Positions 46,623 through 55,271 of a stretch of DNA of 64,000 nt are shown one piece after another. The notes under the pieces are model-generated. The model was not told the DNA's origin, did no database searches, and was given only the letters and a program-made list of their open reading frames with translations. Origin of the DNA: Brenneria goodwinii (GTDB lineage: Bacteria; Pseudomonadota; Gammaproteobacteria; Enterobacterales; Enterobacteriaceae); contig NZ_CP014137.1 in assembly GCF_002291445.1 (NCBI RefSeq), positions 3,348,001 to 3,412,000 on the forward strand, written 5' to 3'. Position 1 is the first letter of the stretch. Each line of letters opens with the position of its first letter. A program made the translations under genes and the position numbers.

Positions 46623-47570
46623 CTATCGGGATGGGAATGTCACTACGTCCTTCTTTTCGCCCCGGAATACCTTAACCTGATGACCGCTATCAGCGAGGCC
46701 GTTATAGATGCTGGTGCTTTGCGATAGCGTCGTTACCCGCCGCAGCGCATCCTGGCGGAGATCGTCCTGTTCGTCCGGCGTTGCGCTGCGTAAAGCCAGA
46801 TGCAGCATGCCGACCTCTTTCGCCACCGCCAGAACCTCGGCCTGCTGCGGCGTGACCTCGACCGTTACCGTCTGGTAACTGACGGTGCGAGAGCGGTTTG
46901 CGGTGGCGGACGTGCGGCTTCGGGCCGACGCGTCCATCCCGCCATCATCTTCCAGCGCCACATCCTGACGGGGGCGCACATCGGTGTCGGTTTGGTTGTT
47001 CAGCGCCAGTACGCGTAAATCGCGTACGATGGTTTGCGAGGCCAGCAGAGGCAGGGCGACCGTTTGGGCGCTGCCTGTCAGCGCCTCCGGCTGTTCATCT
47101 TTTTTCAGGCTCAGAATGATGTCGACACGATCGCCCGCCGCCACCAGACCCGCATTGCTGGCGACCGCATTGGTCGGAATAGAAATGGCGCGCATCCCTT
47201 TACGCAACACGGCGGCCACAAAGCCCGGCTCATTGGGTTTCACCAACACATTGCTGGTTAACGGCGTTCCCTCGGTCACCGTCTCGCGCAGCGTGGCGCC
47301 CAGCAGCAGCGTTTGGCTATCTTTGCCGCGAATAAAATTGAAGGTACGGGATACCGGCTCTTCCGTGGTCTGCCAGCGCAGCGAGGATGAATCAAGAAAA
47401 TCGCCGGGATGAAGATCTTTCGCCGCCACCAGCACGGCTACCTGTTCCGGCGCTTTTACCACCACCTGCGGCGCCGGCGGCGGAGACGACAAATGACTGC
47501 GTACCAACAGCGCCGCAATCCCTGCCAGAATCAACGCGCCCGATAGTACGTACGTAGAGTTAACTTTCAT
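46623..47570 (-). CDS. rcpC: Tad pilus assembly protein RcpC/CpaB
   Basis: A 315-residue periplasmic protein with an N-terminal membrane helix (YVLSGALILAGIAALLV) and a SAF/flagellar-basal-body-like domain (VLVAAKDLHPGDFLDSSSLR) characteristic of CpaB. RcpC_CpaB features continue with GMRAISIPTNAVASNAGLV and GDRVDIILSL. It likely stabilises the secretin or modifies pili. It is the third gene of the tad locus. Confidence 0.9.
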   Translation of the reverse strand: MKVNSTYVLSGALILAGIAALLVRSHLSSPPPAPQVVVKAPEQVAVLVAAKDLHPGDFLDSSSLRWQTTEEPVSRTFNFIRGKDSQTLLLGATLRETVTEGTPLTSNVLVKPNEPGFVAAVLRKGMRAISIPTNAVASNAGLVAAGDRVDIILSLKKDEQPEALTGSAQTVALPLLASQTIVRDLRVLALNNQTDTDVRPRQDVALEDDGGMDASARSRTSATANRSRTVSYQTVTVEVTPQQAEVLAVAKEVGMLHLALRSATPDEQDDLRQDALRRVTTLSQSTSIYNGLADSGHQVKVFRGEKKDVVTFPSR

Positions 47571-47616
47571 TCAACTTGCCTACCTAAGCCGTGCTTGCCT
47601 TAAAACAGAGGCAGAA

Positions 47617-48171
47617 TTAAAACAAGGGAAAAACCAGGACGGACATCGCGCCGAAGGCTATCGCGATACCGTAAGGAATTCCCTGCGAAAGGTCGGCCGG
47701 CAACGCCGGCGGCATGGGTAACCGGCTTTTAAACATCCGGTTGATCATTTGAATCCCCATGGCGACCGCCGCCGGTACGGTATTGAGTAAAGGCAACCCC
47801 AGCGCCAGTACCCCACCCGCCAGTGCGGTGATCATGACAAAAACGATCTGGTGTCCATGCCCCACCCACAGGCATAAAACGCTCATCAGCTTGACATCCC
47901 CGGCGCCGAGCCTGCCGGTGAGAAAAAGCAAAAAACCGACAATCAGCACCACCGCCGCGCCCGGCAGCGACCATAGCGTCTGCCGTAATTTTTCCCCATC
48001 AAACGCGCCGGATTGCAGAACGTCTGTCAGGCTGAAAACCAGCCATCCCGCCAATAAGAGCAACACCGCCTGATTTGGGATCTTGCGTACCAACAGGTCG
48101 GTACCGACGCACCACAGCAGGCATCCCGCCAGTAATATCGTTTGCAGCCAGTGCGTGTAATACGCGATCAC
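47617..48171 (-). CDS. tadV: Prepilin peptidase TadV/CpaA
   Basis: A 184-residue A24-family aspartic protease with six membrane segments. The two catalytic aspartates are in GTDLLVRKIPN and GAGDVKLMS. It processes the Flp pilin and the TadE/TadF pseudopilins at a G/xxxxE site. It starts five bases after the flp stop. It has no N-methyltransferase domain, as usual for the Tad type. Confidence 0.92.
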   Translation of the reverse strand: MIAYYTHWLQTILLAGCLLWCVGTDLLVRKIPNQAVLLLLAGWLVFSLTDVLQSGAFDGEKLRQTLWSLPGAAVVLIVGFLLFLTGRLGAGDVKLMSVLCLWVGHGHQIVFVMITALAGGVLALGLPLLNTVPAAVAMGIQMINRMFKSRLPMPPALPADLSQGIPYGIAIAFGAMSVLVFPLF

Positions 48172-48176
48172 TGCTG

Positions 48177-48401
48177 TTATTTCGCCGTCCCTGTCGTGCC
48201 GCTTCCGCTGGTGCCTGATCCGGTGATTTGATCGGCGATTTCCCGGAATTTTTCATTCAGCGCCTGAACAAAAATACCGTCGCTGCCAAAAATAGCGCCG
48301 ATCGCCGCCGCCATCGCCGCCGCCAGAATGCCGTATTCGATTGCCGTGACACCGCTTTCATCACGCAGGAAAGAATGTAATTTTTTTTTCATATTATTCA
48401 T
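48177..48401 (-). CDS. flp: Flp-type major pilin
   Basis: A 74-residue Flp/Fap pilin. The leader FLRDESGVTAIEYGILAAAM contains the cleavage site G/VTAIEYG, with glutamate at mature position 5 and the following tyrosine, the Flp motif. The hydrophobic helix runs to about residue 42, and the C-terminus is a Ser/Gly/Thr-rich tail. There is one pilin gene only. It heads the tad operon, 231 bases after the two-component system on the same strand. Confidence 0.93.
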   Translation of the reverse strand: MNNMKKKLHSFLRDESGVTAIEYGILAAAMAAAIGAIFGSDGIFVQALNEKFREIADQITGSGTSGSGTTGTAK

Positions 48402-48632
48402 GGGGAAAGTCTCTTAATCCGCAGCCAAGGGGATCATGGCGAATCACGGGGGCCATGATGTTAACGGAACCAATAATGAGACTTATTATCAAGAACGACA
48501 AGAAGCAGAACATTAATATTTGTTAATCTTTCCATACAAAAAATTATCATTAAAAATCAAAGGATAATACAATCCCACACCAAGAATAATGGTGATGATT
48601 CGCCGGTTTTTTGTAGGGGAATTCGCGCAGGT
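48402..48632 (-). promoter_or_regulatory. flp-tad promoter region
   Basis: The 231 bases between the sensor kinase stop and flp are more AT-rich than the genes on either side. This is the expected place for the tad promoter and for response-regulator binding. No consensus box could be assigned with confidence and no strong terminator for the two-component operon was found. Confidence 0.45.
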
Positions 48633-50096
48633 TTAACAACGTTTAAGGCATAAATAAACATTCAATCCCGGATTGGCGGACTCAAGACAGAGCCTGCCGC
48701 CGTGCAGATCGGTAATCGCTTTCACCAATGATAAGCCCAGTCCATAACCAGACTGCTGCGGCCCGCTATCGCTATCCAGCCGCTGAAAGCGCTGCAGCGC
48801 CTTCTGGTGCTGCGCCGTCGGGATGCCCGGCCCGCGGTCGGCAACGCTCAGCGCGATCCAGCCCTGGTGTAACTTCACGCCCAGCGTGATATCTTTGCCC
48901 TGCGCGGCATACTTCAGCGCATTTTCCACCAGATTGGCCAATGCCTGAAATAACAGCGCCCGATCGCCAAACAGCTGGATACCGGCCTTAATCTCTATCA
49001 GCAAATGGCAGCCGCGCTCCTCCGCCAATGGCTGGTAATATTCGATAACTTCTTCCAGCAGCCGTCGTGCTTCAATCTGTTCAAACTGATGAATACAGCG
49101 TCCGCTCTCAATTTCGCCAATGCGCATTACCGTACGGAACAGCCCGAGAATTTTATGGACTTCCCCCACCGCCAGATTCAACTCTTCCCGGATATCGTCA
49201 TCCAGACCGGTACGCTCGGTCAGGTTAAACAACCGGTTTTGCAGATGGGTTAACGGCGTACGCAGTTCGTGGGCGATATGGCTGGAGGTGCTGCGCACCT
49301 GCTCCATCAGCCGTTCGATGCGTTCCAGATTCTGGTTGATATCCGCACTCAGGCTGTCAAAGTCGTCGCCATAGGGCGACAACGGCATCCTTACCTGCTG
49401 CTCGCCGGTGCTGTAGCGGTGCAGCGCCGTACGGATCTGCTCGACGCTGCGTAAACTGAGCAGGCTGAAATGACGGCTGATAAGCAGGCAGAACAACAGT
49501 ACGACAAACAGTCCGGCCCCGGCCACCAGAGGAATGGTCCTAACCCGCTCAAGCATGGGGCGAATGTTGTAAGCCGTAAAAAATACGCCGCCATCACGCA
49601 GCATGACCGACAGGCCGATCAGATTAGGATCGTTTTTGCTGGAGAGGATATCTTTCAGGCATGCCACATCCATCTGGCAATGGGTGCGTTGCGAATTTTT
49701 CAGCGGATGGTTGTGATACAGAATGTCGCCGCTTTTATTCATCACCAGAAATAGCGGTAATTCATCATTCTTGGCCAGGTTATCCTGACGAAGTTGTGCA
49801 ATCAGGCTATCGCTATTGGTTAAACGCGACTGCATGGAGTAATCATAAATATTACCCAGAATAACTTCGCGGACATGCGTTCTGATTAATGTTTCACTTA
49901 ATAAGCTGAAGCCGACAATACTCATCAGCATCATTAATAAAAATAAAAAAACAATGGTGATCGCCTGCCTGAAATTAGCCGTACAGGCAAAACCGGGATA
50001 TTGGCTTGCCCCTACTAACTGCCAGTGTTTTATTTTTATCTGACAGCGGCGCCCCAGTTTCTTTATTTTTATCTTATTCAGTGTAGCTGCCGACAT
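48633..50096 (-). CDS. Sensor histidine kinase of the tad-adjacent two-component system
   Basis: A 487-residue membrane kinase. TM1 (TIVFLFLLMMLMSIVGFSLL) and TM2 (LVAGAGLFVVLLFCLLIS) flank a periplasmic sensor of about 110 residues. A HAMP region precedes the dimerisation box SSHIAHELRTPLTHLQ, with phospho-accepting H276. ATP-binding boxes are LANLVENALKYA (N), DRGPGIP (G1) and GYGLGLSLVKAI (G2). The ATG at 50096 overlaps the regulator gene by 23 bases and follows AAGGA, so the longer frame from 50129 is rejected. Together with its regulator it probably controls the downstream flp-tad genes (positional inference). Confidence 0.9.
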   Translation of the reverse strand: MSAATLNKIKIKKLGRRCQIKIKHWQLVGASQYPGFACTANFRQAITIVFLFLLMMLMSIVGFSLLSETLIRTHVREVILGNIYDYSMQSRLTNSDSLIAQLRQDNLAKNDELPLFLVMNKSGDILYHNHPLKNSQRTHCQMDVACLKDILSSKNDPNLIGLSVMLRDGGVFFTAYNIRPMLERVRTIPLVAGAGLFVVLLFCLLISRHFSLLSLRSVEQIRTALHRYSTGEQQVRMPLSPYGDDFDSLSADINQNLERIERLMEQVRSTSSHIAHELRTPLTHLQNRLFNLTERTGLDDDIREELNLAVGEVHKILGLFRTVMRIGEIESGRCIHQFEQIEARRLLEEVIEYYQPLAEERGCHLLIEIKAGIQLFGDRALLFQALANLVENALKYAAQGKDITLGVKLHQGWIALSVADRGPGIPTAQHQKALQRFQRLDSDSGPQQSGYGLGLSLVKAITDLHGGRLCLESANPGLNVYLCLKRC

Positions 50097-50784
50097 CCGT
50101 TCTATCCTTATCAACAGAACCCAATGCATAGCCCATTGCCCTGAGGGTTTTAATTAACGGGCGCGGAAAACCCTTATCAATTTTTGCCCGGAGTTTCGAC
50201 ATATGAACATCAATTAAATTGGTTTGCGGATCAAAATGATAGCCCCATACCCGCTCCAGCAGCATGGTGCGGGTAATTGCCTGACCGGGGTTTTCCATCA
50301 GGATAATCAATAGCTTGATTTCTTTATCCGTTAGCTCAATACGCTGACCGCCGCGCCAGGCGACCCGCTGCAGCCGGTCAAGCTGCAAATCTTCAAACGT
50401 CAGAATAGAGGAATTATCCGCATGGCGTTTACCGCGCCGCGCCATAATATCCAGACGCAGCCTTAATTCATTAAAATTAAAGGGTTTACCAAGATAATCT
50501 TCCGCGCCGAGTTCCAGCCCCATGACCCGATCGACATCCCGATCCAATGCGGAAAGCAACATAATCGGCGGGTGACGCGATCCCTGTAATTCACGCAATA
50601 CGCTGAAGCCATCCATAATCGGCAGCATTCTATCCAGCAGCACAACATCATAGACTTCATCTTTTATTGCTTTTAATGCATGTGCGCCATCGTGAACCAT
50701 ACGACATGAATGACCGTGCGAATGTAATTTAGATCCCAACCAATGACACAGTACAGAATCGTCATCAACCACCAGTACGCGCAT
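50074..50784 (-). CDS. OmpR-family response regulator
   Basis: A 236-residue response regulator. The receiver has acidic residues D7-D9, phospho-acceptor D51 in VVLLDRMLP and K100 in GKPF. The OmpR/PhoB winged helix contains LTDKEIKLLIILMENPGQ and NLIDVHMSKLRAKID. The ATG at 50784 with AGGGG upstream is preferred to 50814. The gene overlaps the kinase gene. A Fur-like box and a GC-rich repeat lie upstream (51095 and 50880). Confidence 0.92.
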   Translation of the reverse strand: MRVLVVDDDSVLCHWLGSKLHSHGHSCRMVHDGAHALKAIKDEVYDVVLLDRMLPIMDGFSVLRELQGSRHPPIMLLSALDRDVDRVMGLELGAEDYLGKPFNFNELRLRLDIMARRGKRHADNSSILTFEDLQLDRLQRVAWRGGQRIELTDKEIKLLIILMENPGQAITRTMLLERVWGYHFDPQTNLIDVHMSKLRAKIDKGFPRPLIKTLRAMGYALGSVDKDRTDVGSYTE

Positions 50785-50879
50785 AATTTTCCCCTGCAAA
50801 ATGTCACTATTCACATATTTAATTTATGGCTAATACCCATTTGAGTTTGATGACAAAGTTCGAGACGTTGCCATTAATG

Positions 50880-50966
50880 CCCCCTCCCAGCCGCCCCCTT
50901 GTCGGGGAGAGGAGCCAACCGGTATATCTCCCCATTCCTTGCTAGGGAGAGGGTCGAGTCAGGGTT
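50880..50966. repeat. Third copy of the GC-rich stem-loop repeat
   Basis: CCCCTCCCAGCCGCCCCCTT-type sequence with GTCGGGGAGAGG and later CTCCCCATTCC / GCTAGGGAGAGGG. It is a diverged member of the family at 26798 and 37370, located at the right border of the accessory block between the regulator gene and yjcE. Confidence 0.6.
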
Positions 50967-51094
50967 AGAACCAGAAAGTTTGCCATCCGTCTAAATGGAT
51001 ACACCTATTTATTATTTCAGGCAGCCGTAGCCATTTCTCCGATTACGCCGCAAGCGACATGAGCGGAAATGATTACCCGAGCGCCAATTCCTCG

Positions 51095-51113
51095 GATAAT
51101 AACAATCATTATC
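51095..51113. promoter_or_regulatory. Fur-box-like palindrome
   Basis: GATAATAACAATCATTATC matches 17 of 19 positions of the Fur consensus GATAATGATAATCATTATC. It lies 311 bases upstream of the response regulator start and 141 bases beyond the yjcE stop, with no recognised gene beginning directly beside it. It may make the two-component system, and so the pilus block, iron-responsive, or belong to an unseen small RNA. Confidence 0.55.
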
Positions 51114-51169
51114 ATTTAGTGACAAGCCATTTACAATCAAGCTAATGGTTTTAGAACGTAAGGATTTAG

Positions 51170-51198
51170 AAAAGATCCCCACCGCCTGAGCGATGGGG
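51170..51198 (-). terminator. Terminator of yjcE
   Basis: Read on the minus strand, CCCCATCGC-TCAG-GCGGTGGGG forms a 9-bp stem with one U-G pair, followed by ATCTTTTC. It lies 56 bases after the yjcE stop. Confidence 0.65.
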
Positions 51199-51253
51199 AG
51201 TCACGGGGGAAAGGAAAAATCAATAAAATTCCGGGGTTAAGGTTGCATCCGCC

Positions 51254-52900
51254 TTACTCGCCTTCGCTCAGTACGGCCTCCAGCAGATCCAGCTCTCGCA
51301 GCATTTTCTGCAATGTCTCGTTGCTGATTTGCTGCGTGGCGCGCAGATGATAAAGCTCGGCGCGTTCCGAATTCAGCGCCGTCAAACGGAAACGCCGCTC
51401 CAGGTTTTCAATCATCAGGCTATGGTCCAGATCGCTCTGCCCGGCCACCTGCCGGCGCAGGTTGCCTATTACCCGCGCACTCACCTCTTTCAGCACCTGC
51501 TCGTCAATATTTTCTTCACGATCGGCCGCCAGCCGCTCTTCCATTTTATGCAGGCTGTTAATCGCTACTTCCGCCATGGTGCTTCGCGCCATCCGCTCTT
51601 CTTTGGCATAAGTCACTTTATCGGCCACCACAACCCCCCTCAGCAACAGCGGCAGCGTCAATACGCCGCACAGCAGGGAAAACAGGATGACGCCCGTGGC
51701 AATAAACACCAGTTGATAACGAGACGGGAAAGCCGTGCCATCGGTCAGCAGCAGGGGGATGGAAAGCACGCCGGCCAGCGTGATGGCGCCGCGTACGCCG
51801 GCAAACGAAGAAATCCACAGTTCACGCGTCGTGAATTCGGCGAACACCATCGGCTTCTTTTTCTGGATATGCAGGCTGTATCTTTTCATCACCCACAGCC
51901 AGCCGAAACGCAGCAGCAGCAGCGCGGCGTAAATGACCGCAATGTCGGTGAACAACATCCAGGTTTCAACCGTAGGATCCAGCTCCGCCTGGGTAATCGA
52001 CGTTTCCAGAATAGACGGCAATTGCAGCCCCAGCATAATGAACACCATGCCGTTAAATACGAATTCCAGCATCGACCAGACGCCGTTCGCTCGTAGCCGC
52101 ATGTTCAGCGGGGCATTACGGATAATGCCGGATTGGCCGATCGTCATCCCGGAAGCGACCGCCGCCAGGATCCCCGACACCCCGATATGTTCGGCAATCA
52201 GGTAAGCCGCGAAAGGCAACAGCAGCAGTAAAACAATTTGGGTAGCGGCGTCATTGCCGCTCCAGCGGCTGATAAGGCGCAAGGATTTACTATAAATCCA
52301 GGTAACCGCCACACCGGCCAGCAATCCGCCCAGTGCGACTTTGATAAACGCCAGCGTCGCGCCGGAAACGCTGAACACCATAGTCCCCATGGCAACGGCG
52401 ACGGCGAATTTCAGCGATACCAGACCGGAAGCATCGTTCATCAATGCTTCCCCCTGCAGGATACCCATCAGTTTTTTCGGGATACGGCCTTCCCCCACGA
52501 TGCCGGAAAGCGCGACGGCATCAGTTGGAGAAAGCACCGCGGCCAGAGCGAACGCGGCAATCAGCGGCATTCCGGGCACCATCCAATAGATGAAGTAACC
52601 GACCCCCACCACGGTGATCAATACCAGAACCAACGCCAGCCCGATAATTTCTCGCCCGTAATGCAGAAATTCACGCGTCGGCGTCTTCCAACCGTCGGCA
52701 AACAGCAGCGGCGGAATAAACAGCACCATAAACAGCTCAGGATTGAAATCAACGTGCAAACCGAACTGAGGCCAGGCAAGTACCGCACCAACGGCGATCT
52801 GCATCAATGGAAGAGGTATTTGAAAAGGTAGAATTCGTGTAACCACCCCTGATAAAGAAACCACCAAGGTCAAAATGAGAATAGTAAAAAAGATTTCCAT
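51254..52900 (-). CDS. yjcE: CPA1 Na+/H+ antiporter YjcE
   Basis: A 548-residue cation:proton antiporter, essentially the length of E. coli YjcE (549). About 12 membrane helices are visible. LSPTDAVALSGIVGEGRIP and GEALMNDASGLVSLKFAVA carry the CPA1 ion-binding Asp/Asn-Asp motifs. The last 120 residues form a cytosolic helical tail (MARSTMAEVAINSLHKMEER). It neighbours ghxP on the same strand and converges on acs-yjcH-actP, exactly the E. coli gene order if the 31-kb block between is removed. Confidence 0.93.
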   Translation of the reverse strand: MEIFFTILILTLVVSLSGVVTRILPFQIPLPLMQIAVGAVLAWPQFGLHVDFNPELFMVLFIPPLLFADGWKTPTREFLHYGREIIGLALVLVLITVVGVGYFIYWMVPGMPLIAAFALAAVLSPTDAVALSGIVGEGRIPKKLMGILQGEALMNDASGLVSLKFAVAVAMGTMVFSVSGATLAFIKVALGGLLAGVAVTWIYSKSLRLISRWSGNDAATQIVLLLLLPFAAYLIAEHIGVSGILAAVASGMTIGQSGIIRNAPLNMRLRANGVWSMLEFVFNGMVFIMLGLQLPSILETSITQAELDPTVETWMLFTDIAVIYAALLLLRFGWLWVMKRYSLHIQKKKPMVFAEFTTRELWISSFAGVRGAITLAGVLSIPLLLTDGTAFPSRYQLVFIATGVILFSLLCGVLTLPLLLRGVVVADKVTYAKEERMARSTMAEVAINSLHKMEERLAADREENIDEQVLKEVSARVIGNLRRQVAGQSDLDHSLMIENLERRFRLTALNSERAELYHLRATQQISNETLQKMLRELDLLEAVLSEGE

Positions 52901-53191
52901 GCTTTCCTTAGACTCTCTCCTGCAGCATTAAAAATGGGTTAAATACCCGTCAATCCCACGAAGTACCATATCAATATTTAACGTATCTATTCTGTCATTA
53001 AAATGAATGTCTGAGCGGAAAAATTTATATTTTTCGCATTTTCACACACCGAACTTCAACTGATAACAAATGAGGAGGCAGAGAGAAACAGAAAGATCAC
53101 AGATAGGAAAAAAAAGCGAGTTCGATCAGAGAGTAAGGCACAGACAGAAGACTGCGGTATCGGTGACAGGCGGAAATTCACGACGATAACC

Positions 53192-53236
53192 GGCGAGAGG
53201 AAACATCTCGCCGAGCGAGGGGGCAGCGCCCCCTCG
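53192..53236 (-). terminator. Double hairpin after ghxP
   Basis: GGCGAGA-N7-TCTCGCC (53192-53212) and CGAGGGGGC-AGC-GCCCCCTCG (53216-53236) are adjacent perfect stems just past the ghxP stop. There is no T-run, but position and stability fit 3' end formation. The remaining bases up to 52901 should hold the yjcE promoter; nothing else was recognised. Confidence 0.6.
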
Positions 53237-53249
53237 AATGCAAAGCGGC

Positions 53250-54617
53250 TTAGAGCGCCCAGCCACCGGCGTAGAACACCACCAGCGCAATGGCGATAAG
53301 CACCGTGCCGATATTCAACTTGCGCCATTCGCCAGAGAAAATGCGCCCCAGCACCAGCGAGCCGAAGCCCAGCATAATGCCGGTCACAATGTTGCAGGTC
53401 AGCACGATAAATACCGCACAGACCAGACCCGACATGGCATCGACGAAGTCGTCGAAGTTCAGTTTGGTCACATTGCCCAACATCAGTAAACCAACATACA
53501 TCAGCGCCGGCGCGGTCGCATAGCCGGGCACCAGATAAGAGAGCGGAGACAGGAACAGGATCAGCAGGAACAACACGCCGACGACGGTTGCGGTCAGACC
53601 GGTTTTCCCGCCGGCGGCCGTACCGGCGGCAGATTCAATATAAACCGCCGCTGGAGATGTCCCAACCAGGCTGGAAAGAATGCTGCTAACGGAGTCAGAC
53701 GTCAGCGCTTTACCGCCATTGACGATTTGTCCGTCTTTATCCAGCAGATTCGCCTGACCGGCAACCGCACGGATGGTGCCGGTCGCATCAAATACCGCCG
53801 TCATCACCAACGCCAGAACGCTGGGCAACACCACCGGCTGCAACGCGCCCATGATATCCAGGCTGAAAATCAGGGAAGAACCATCCTCGCCGATCAGAGT
53901 CGGCCAGGCAAACCAACCCTGATATTTCACATTCGGATCGAAGATCAAACCGATAATGGAGATGGCGATGATCACCAACAAAATGCCGCCCGGAACGCGG
54001 CGTTTTTCCAACCCGATGGTAGCGGCCAACCCTATCAATGCCATGATAACCGGGAAAGACGTGAAATCGCCCAAAGCGACGGGCAGACCGTCAATCGGGT
54101 TTTTAATCACCAGCCCGATGCCGTTGGCGGCAATAATCAACAGGAACAGACCGATACCGATACCGGTTCCGTGCGCGACGCCAAGCGGAAGATTGCGCAG
54201 GATCCAGGTGCGGATCCCGGTAGCGGAAATGAGGGTGAACAGAACCCCCATCAGGAAAATCGCCCCCAGCGCAACCGGAATGCTAATCTGCTGACCTAAT
54301 ACCAGACTAAATGCCGTAAAGGCGGTCAGAGAGATCGCGCAACCAATGGCCATCGGCAGATTGGCCCACAGCCCCATCAGCAATGAGCCAAATCCGGCAA
54401 CCAGACAGGTTGCAACAAATACCGCGGCCGGCGGGAAACCTGCTTTACCCAACATGCCCGGCACAACGATAACCGAGTAAACCATAGCCAAAAACGTGGT
54501 TAACCCTGCCAACACTTCCTGGCGCACATTGCTGCCGCGCTGCGTTATTTTAAAAAAGGCATCAAGCGCGCCATGCGGACGCGCCGCACTATCGGCCTGA
54601 CGAGTGGTCTTTGACAT
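53250..54617 (-). CDS. ghxP: Guanine/hypoxanthine permease GhxP
   Basis: A 455-residue NCS2/AzgA-type purine:proton symporter with 12-14 helices. The N-terminus RGSNVRQEVLAGLTTFLAMV and the motifs TAVFDATGTIRAVAGQANLL and SSLVGTSPAAVYIESAAGTA match the AzgA branch and E. coli YjcD closely. It imports guanine and hypoxanthine. A perfect PurR box lies 112 bases upstream of its start, in line with purine repression. It is adjacent to yjcE, as in E. coli. Confidence 0.93.
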   Translation of the reverse strand: MSKTTRQADSAARPHGALDAFFKITQRGSNVRQEVLAGLTTFLAMVYSVIVVPGMLGKAGFPPAAVFVATCLVAGFGSLLMGLWANLPMAIGCAISLTAFTAFSLVLGQQISIPVALGAIFLMGVLFTLISATGIRTWILRNLPLGVAHGTGIGIGLFLLIIAANGIGLVIKNPIDGLPVALGDFTSFPVIMALIGLAATIGLEKRRVPGGILLVIIAISIIGLIFDPNVKYQGWFAWPTLIGEDGSSLIFSLDIMGALQPVVLPSVLALVMTAVFDATGTIRAVAGQANLLDKDGQIVNGGKALTSDSVSSILSSLVGTSPAAVYIESAAGTAAGGKTGLTATVVGVLFLLILFLSPLSYLVPGYATAPALMYVGLLMLGNVTKLNFDDFVDAMSGLVCAVFIVLTCNIVTGIMLGFGSLVLGRIFSGEWRKLNIGTVLIAIALVVFYAGGWAL

Positions 54618-54729
54618 GGTGGTATCCCCTGAAATGTCATTATTATTTAAGGTAAATCGTAGGCGGTTCCCCAGCCCTGCACTGGGTATGCATCAGTATA
54701 ACCAACGCATCCGAACCTTGAGGTCATGC

Positions 54730-54745
54730 ACGCAAACGATTACTT
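54730..54745. promoter_or_regulatory. PurR operator upstream of ghxP
   Basis: ACGCAAACGATTACTT satisfies every defined position of the PurR consensus ANGCAANCGNTTNCNT. It is placed to repress ghxP when hypoxanthine or guanine is plentiful, as known for purine-transport genes in E. coli. Confidence 0.8.
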
Positions 54746-54977
54746 CGCTCGCGGCAAAACCACGAAATTTTGCCAGGTTATTTGAAGCGAGAGATTATCC
54801 TGCTTCCCCGATGTTCATTTCAACTGCTAATCAAGACTATTTACCTATACCCGCTGACATCGCGGGCAGCGGCCATTTGACGCGGCAGGAAAAAAGCCTG
54901 CGGGAAGGATATGCCCATCGGGAGAAAACAAAATCAAAATGCAGGTTTACTTTAAACAAACCCAAAATTCATATTTT

Positions 54978-54993
54978 TGTGATTGGCATCACA
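54978..54993. promoter_or_regulatory. CRP-like binding site
   Basis: TGTGA-TTGGCA-TCACA is a perfect pair of CRP half-sites with the canonical six-base spacer, flanked by T and A runs. Its centre is about 49 bases before the predicted start of the downstream promoter, not at the usual activating positions of 41.5 or 61.5, so repression or a different start site is possible. It could also act on ghxP. Confidence 0.7.
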
Positions 54994-54999
54994 AAAAAG

Positions 55000-55028
55000 T
55001 TGACCTAACGTATCAGCGCGGGTATTGT
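55000..55028 (+). promoter_or_regulatory. Sigma-70 promoter for two tiny ORFs
   Basis: TTGACC (55000-55005), a 17-base spacer and TATTGT (55023-55028) form a good sigma-70 promoter reading rightwards, with transcription predicted from about 55035. It lies just downstream of the CRP-like site. Confidence 0.65.
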
Positions 55029-55081
55029 AAAAAACGTGAGCAGTATCACAGAAACAATTGAACGGTTAAGGAGCTTGGAAA

Positions 55082-55153
55082 ATGAAACTGTTGAATAAAA
55101 TCATCGCTATGTTTGAAAACATTAACGTGAGTTTCGGTACTTTCAATCATTGA
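55082..55153 (+). CDS. Tiny ORF, 23 residues, amphipathic (AzuC-like?)
   Basis: A 23-codon ORF starting MKLLNKIIAMFENINVSF, with AAGGAG ten bases before the ATG. The first 13 residues form an amphipathic helix. It aligns weakly, from memory, with E. coli AzuC (MKL at the start, MF at 10-11, N13 and F18 shared), a small protein encoded on a CRP-repressed dual-function RNA. The nearby CRP site and promoter agree with such a gene. The homology is tentative. The ORF is short enough that only the ribosome-binding site, promoter and composition support it. Confidence 0.5.
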   Translation: MKLLNKIIAMFENINVSFGTFNH

Positions 55154-55179
55154 TTTCGAAGAAAGTGAGGGGAATTAAG

Positions 55180-55245
55180 ATGAGAATTGTCCGTAGAATC
55201 AATCAATTATTAAAAGCGTTGGGCAAAACCTACCATTGTGTTTAA
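55180..55245 (+). CDS. Tiny ORF, 21 residues, basic amphipathic
   Basis: A 21-codon ORF beginning MRIVRRINQLLKALGKTY, with GAGGGG upstream of the ATG. It would be a strongly basic amphipathic helix. It follows the first tiny ORF by 26 bases on the same predicted transcript and is followed by a perfect hairpin. No family is recognised. Two small, well-initiated ORFs in a row raise the chance that both are real. Confidence 0.45.
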   Translation: MRIVRRINQLLKALGKTYHCV

Positions 55246-55271
55246 TCCCCGCGCAATTTTCGTTAATCATA

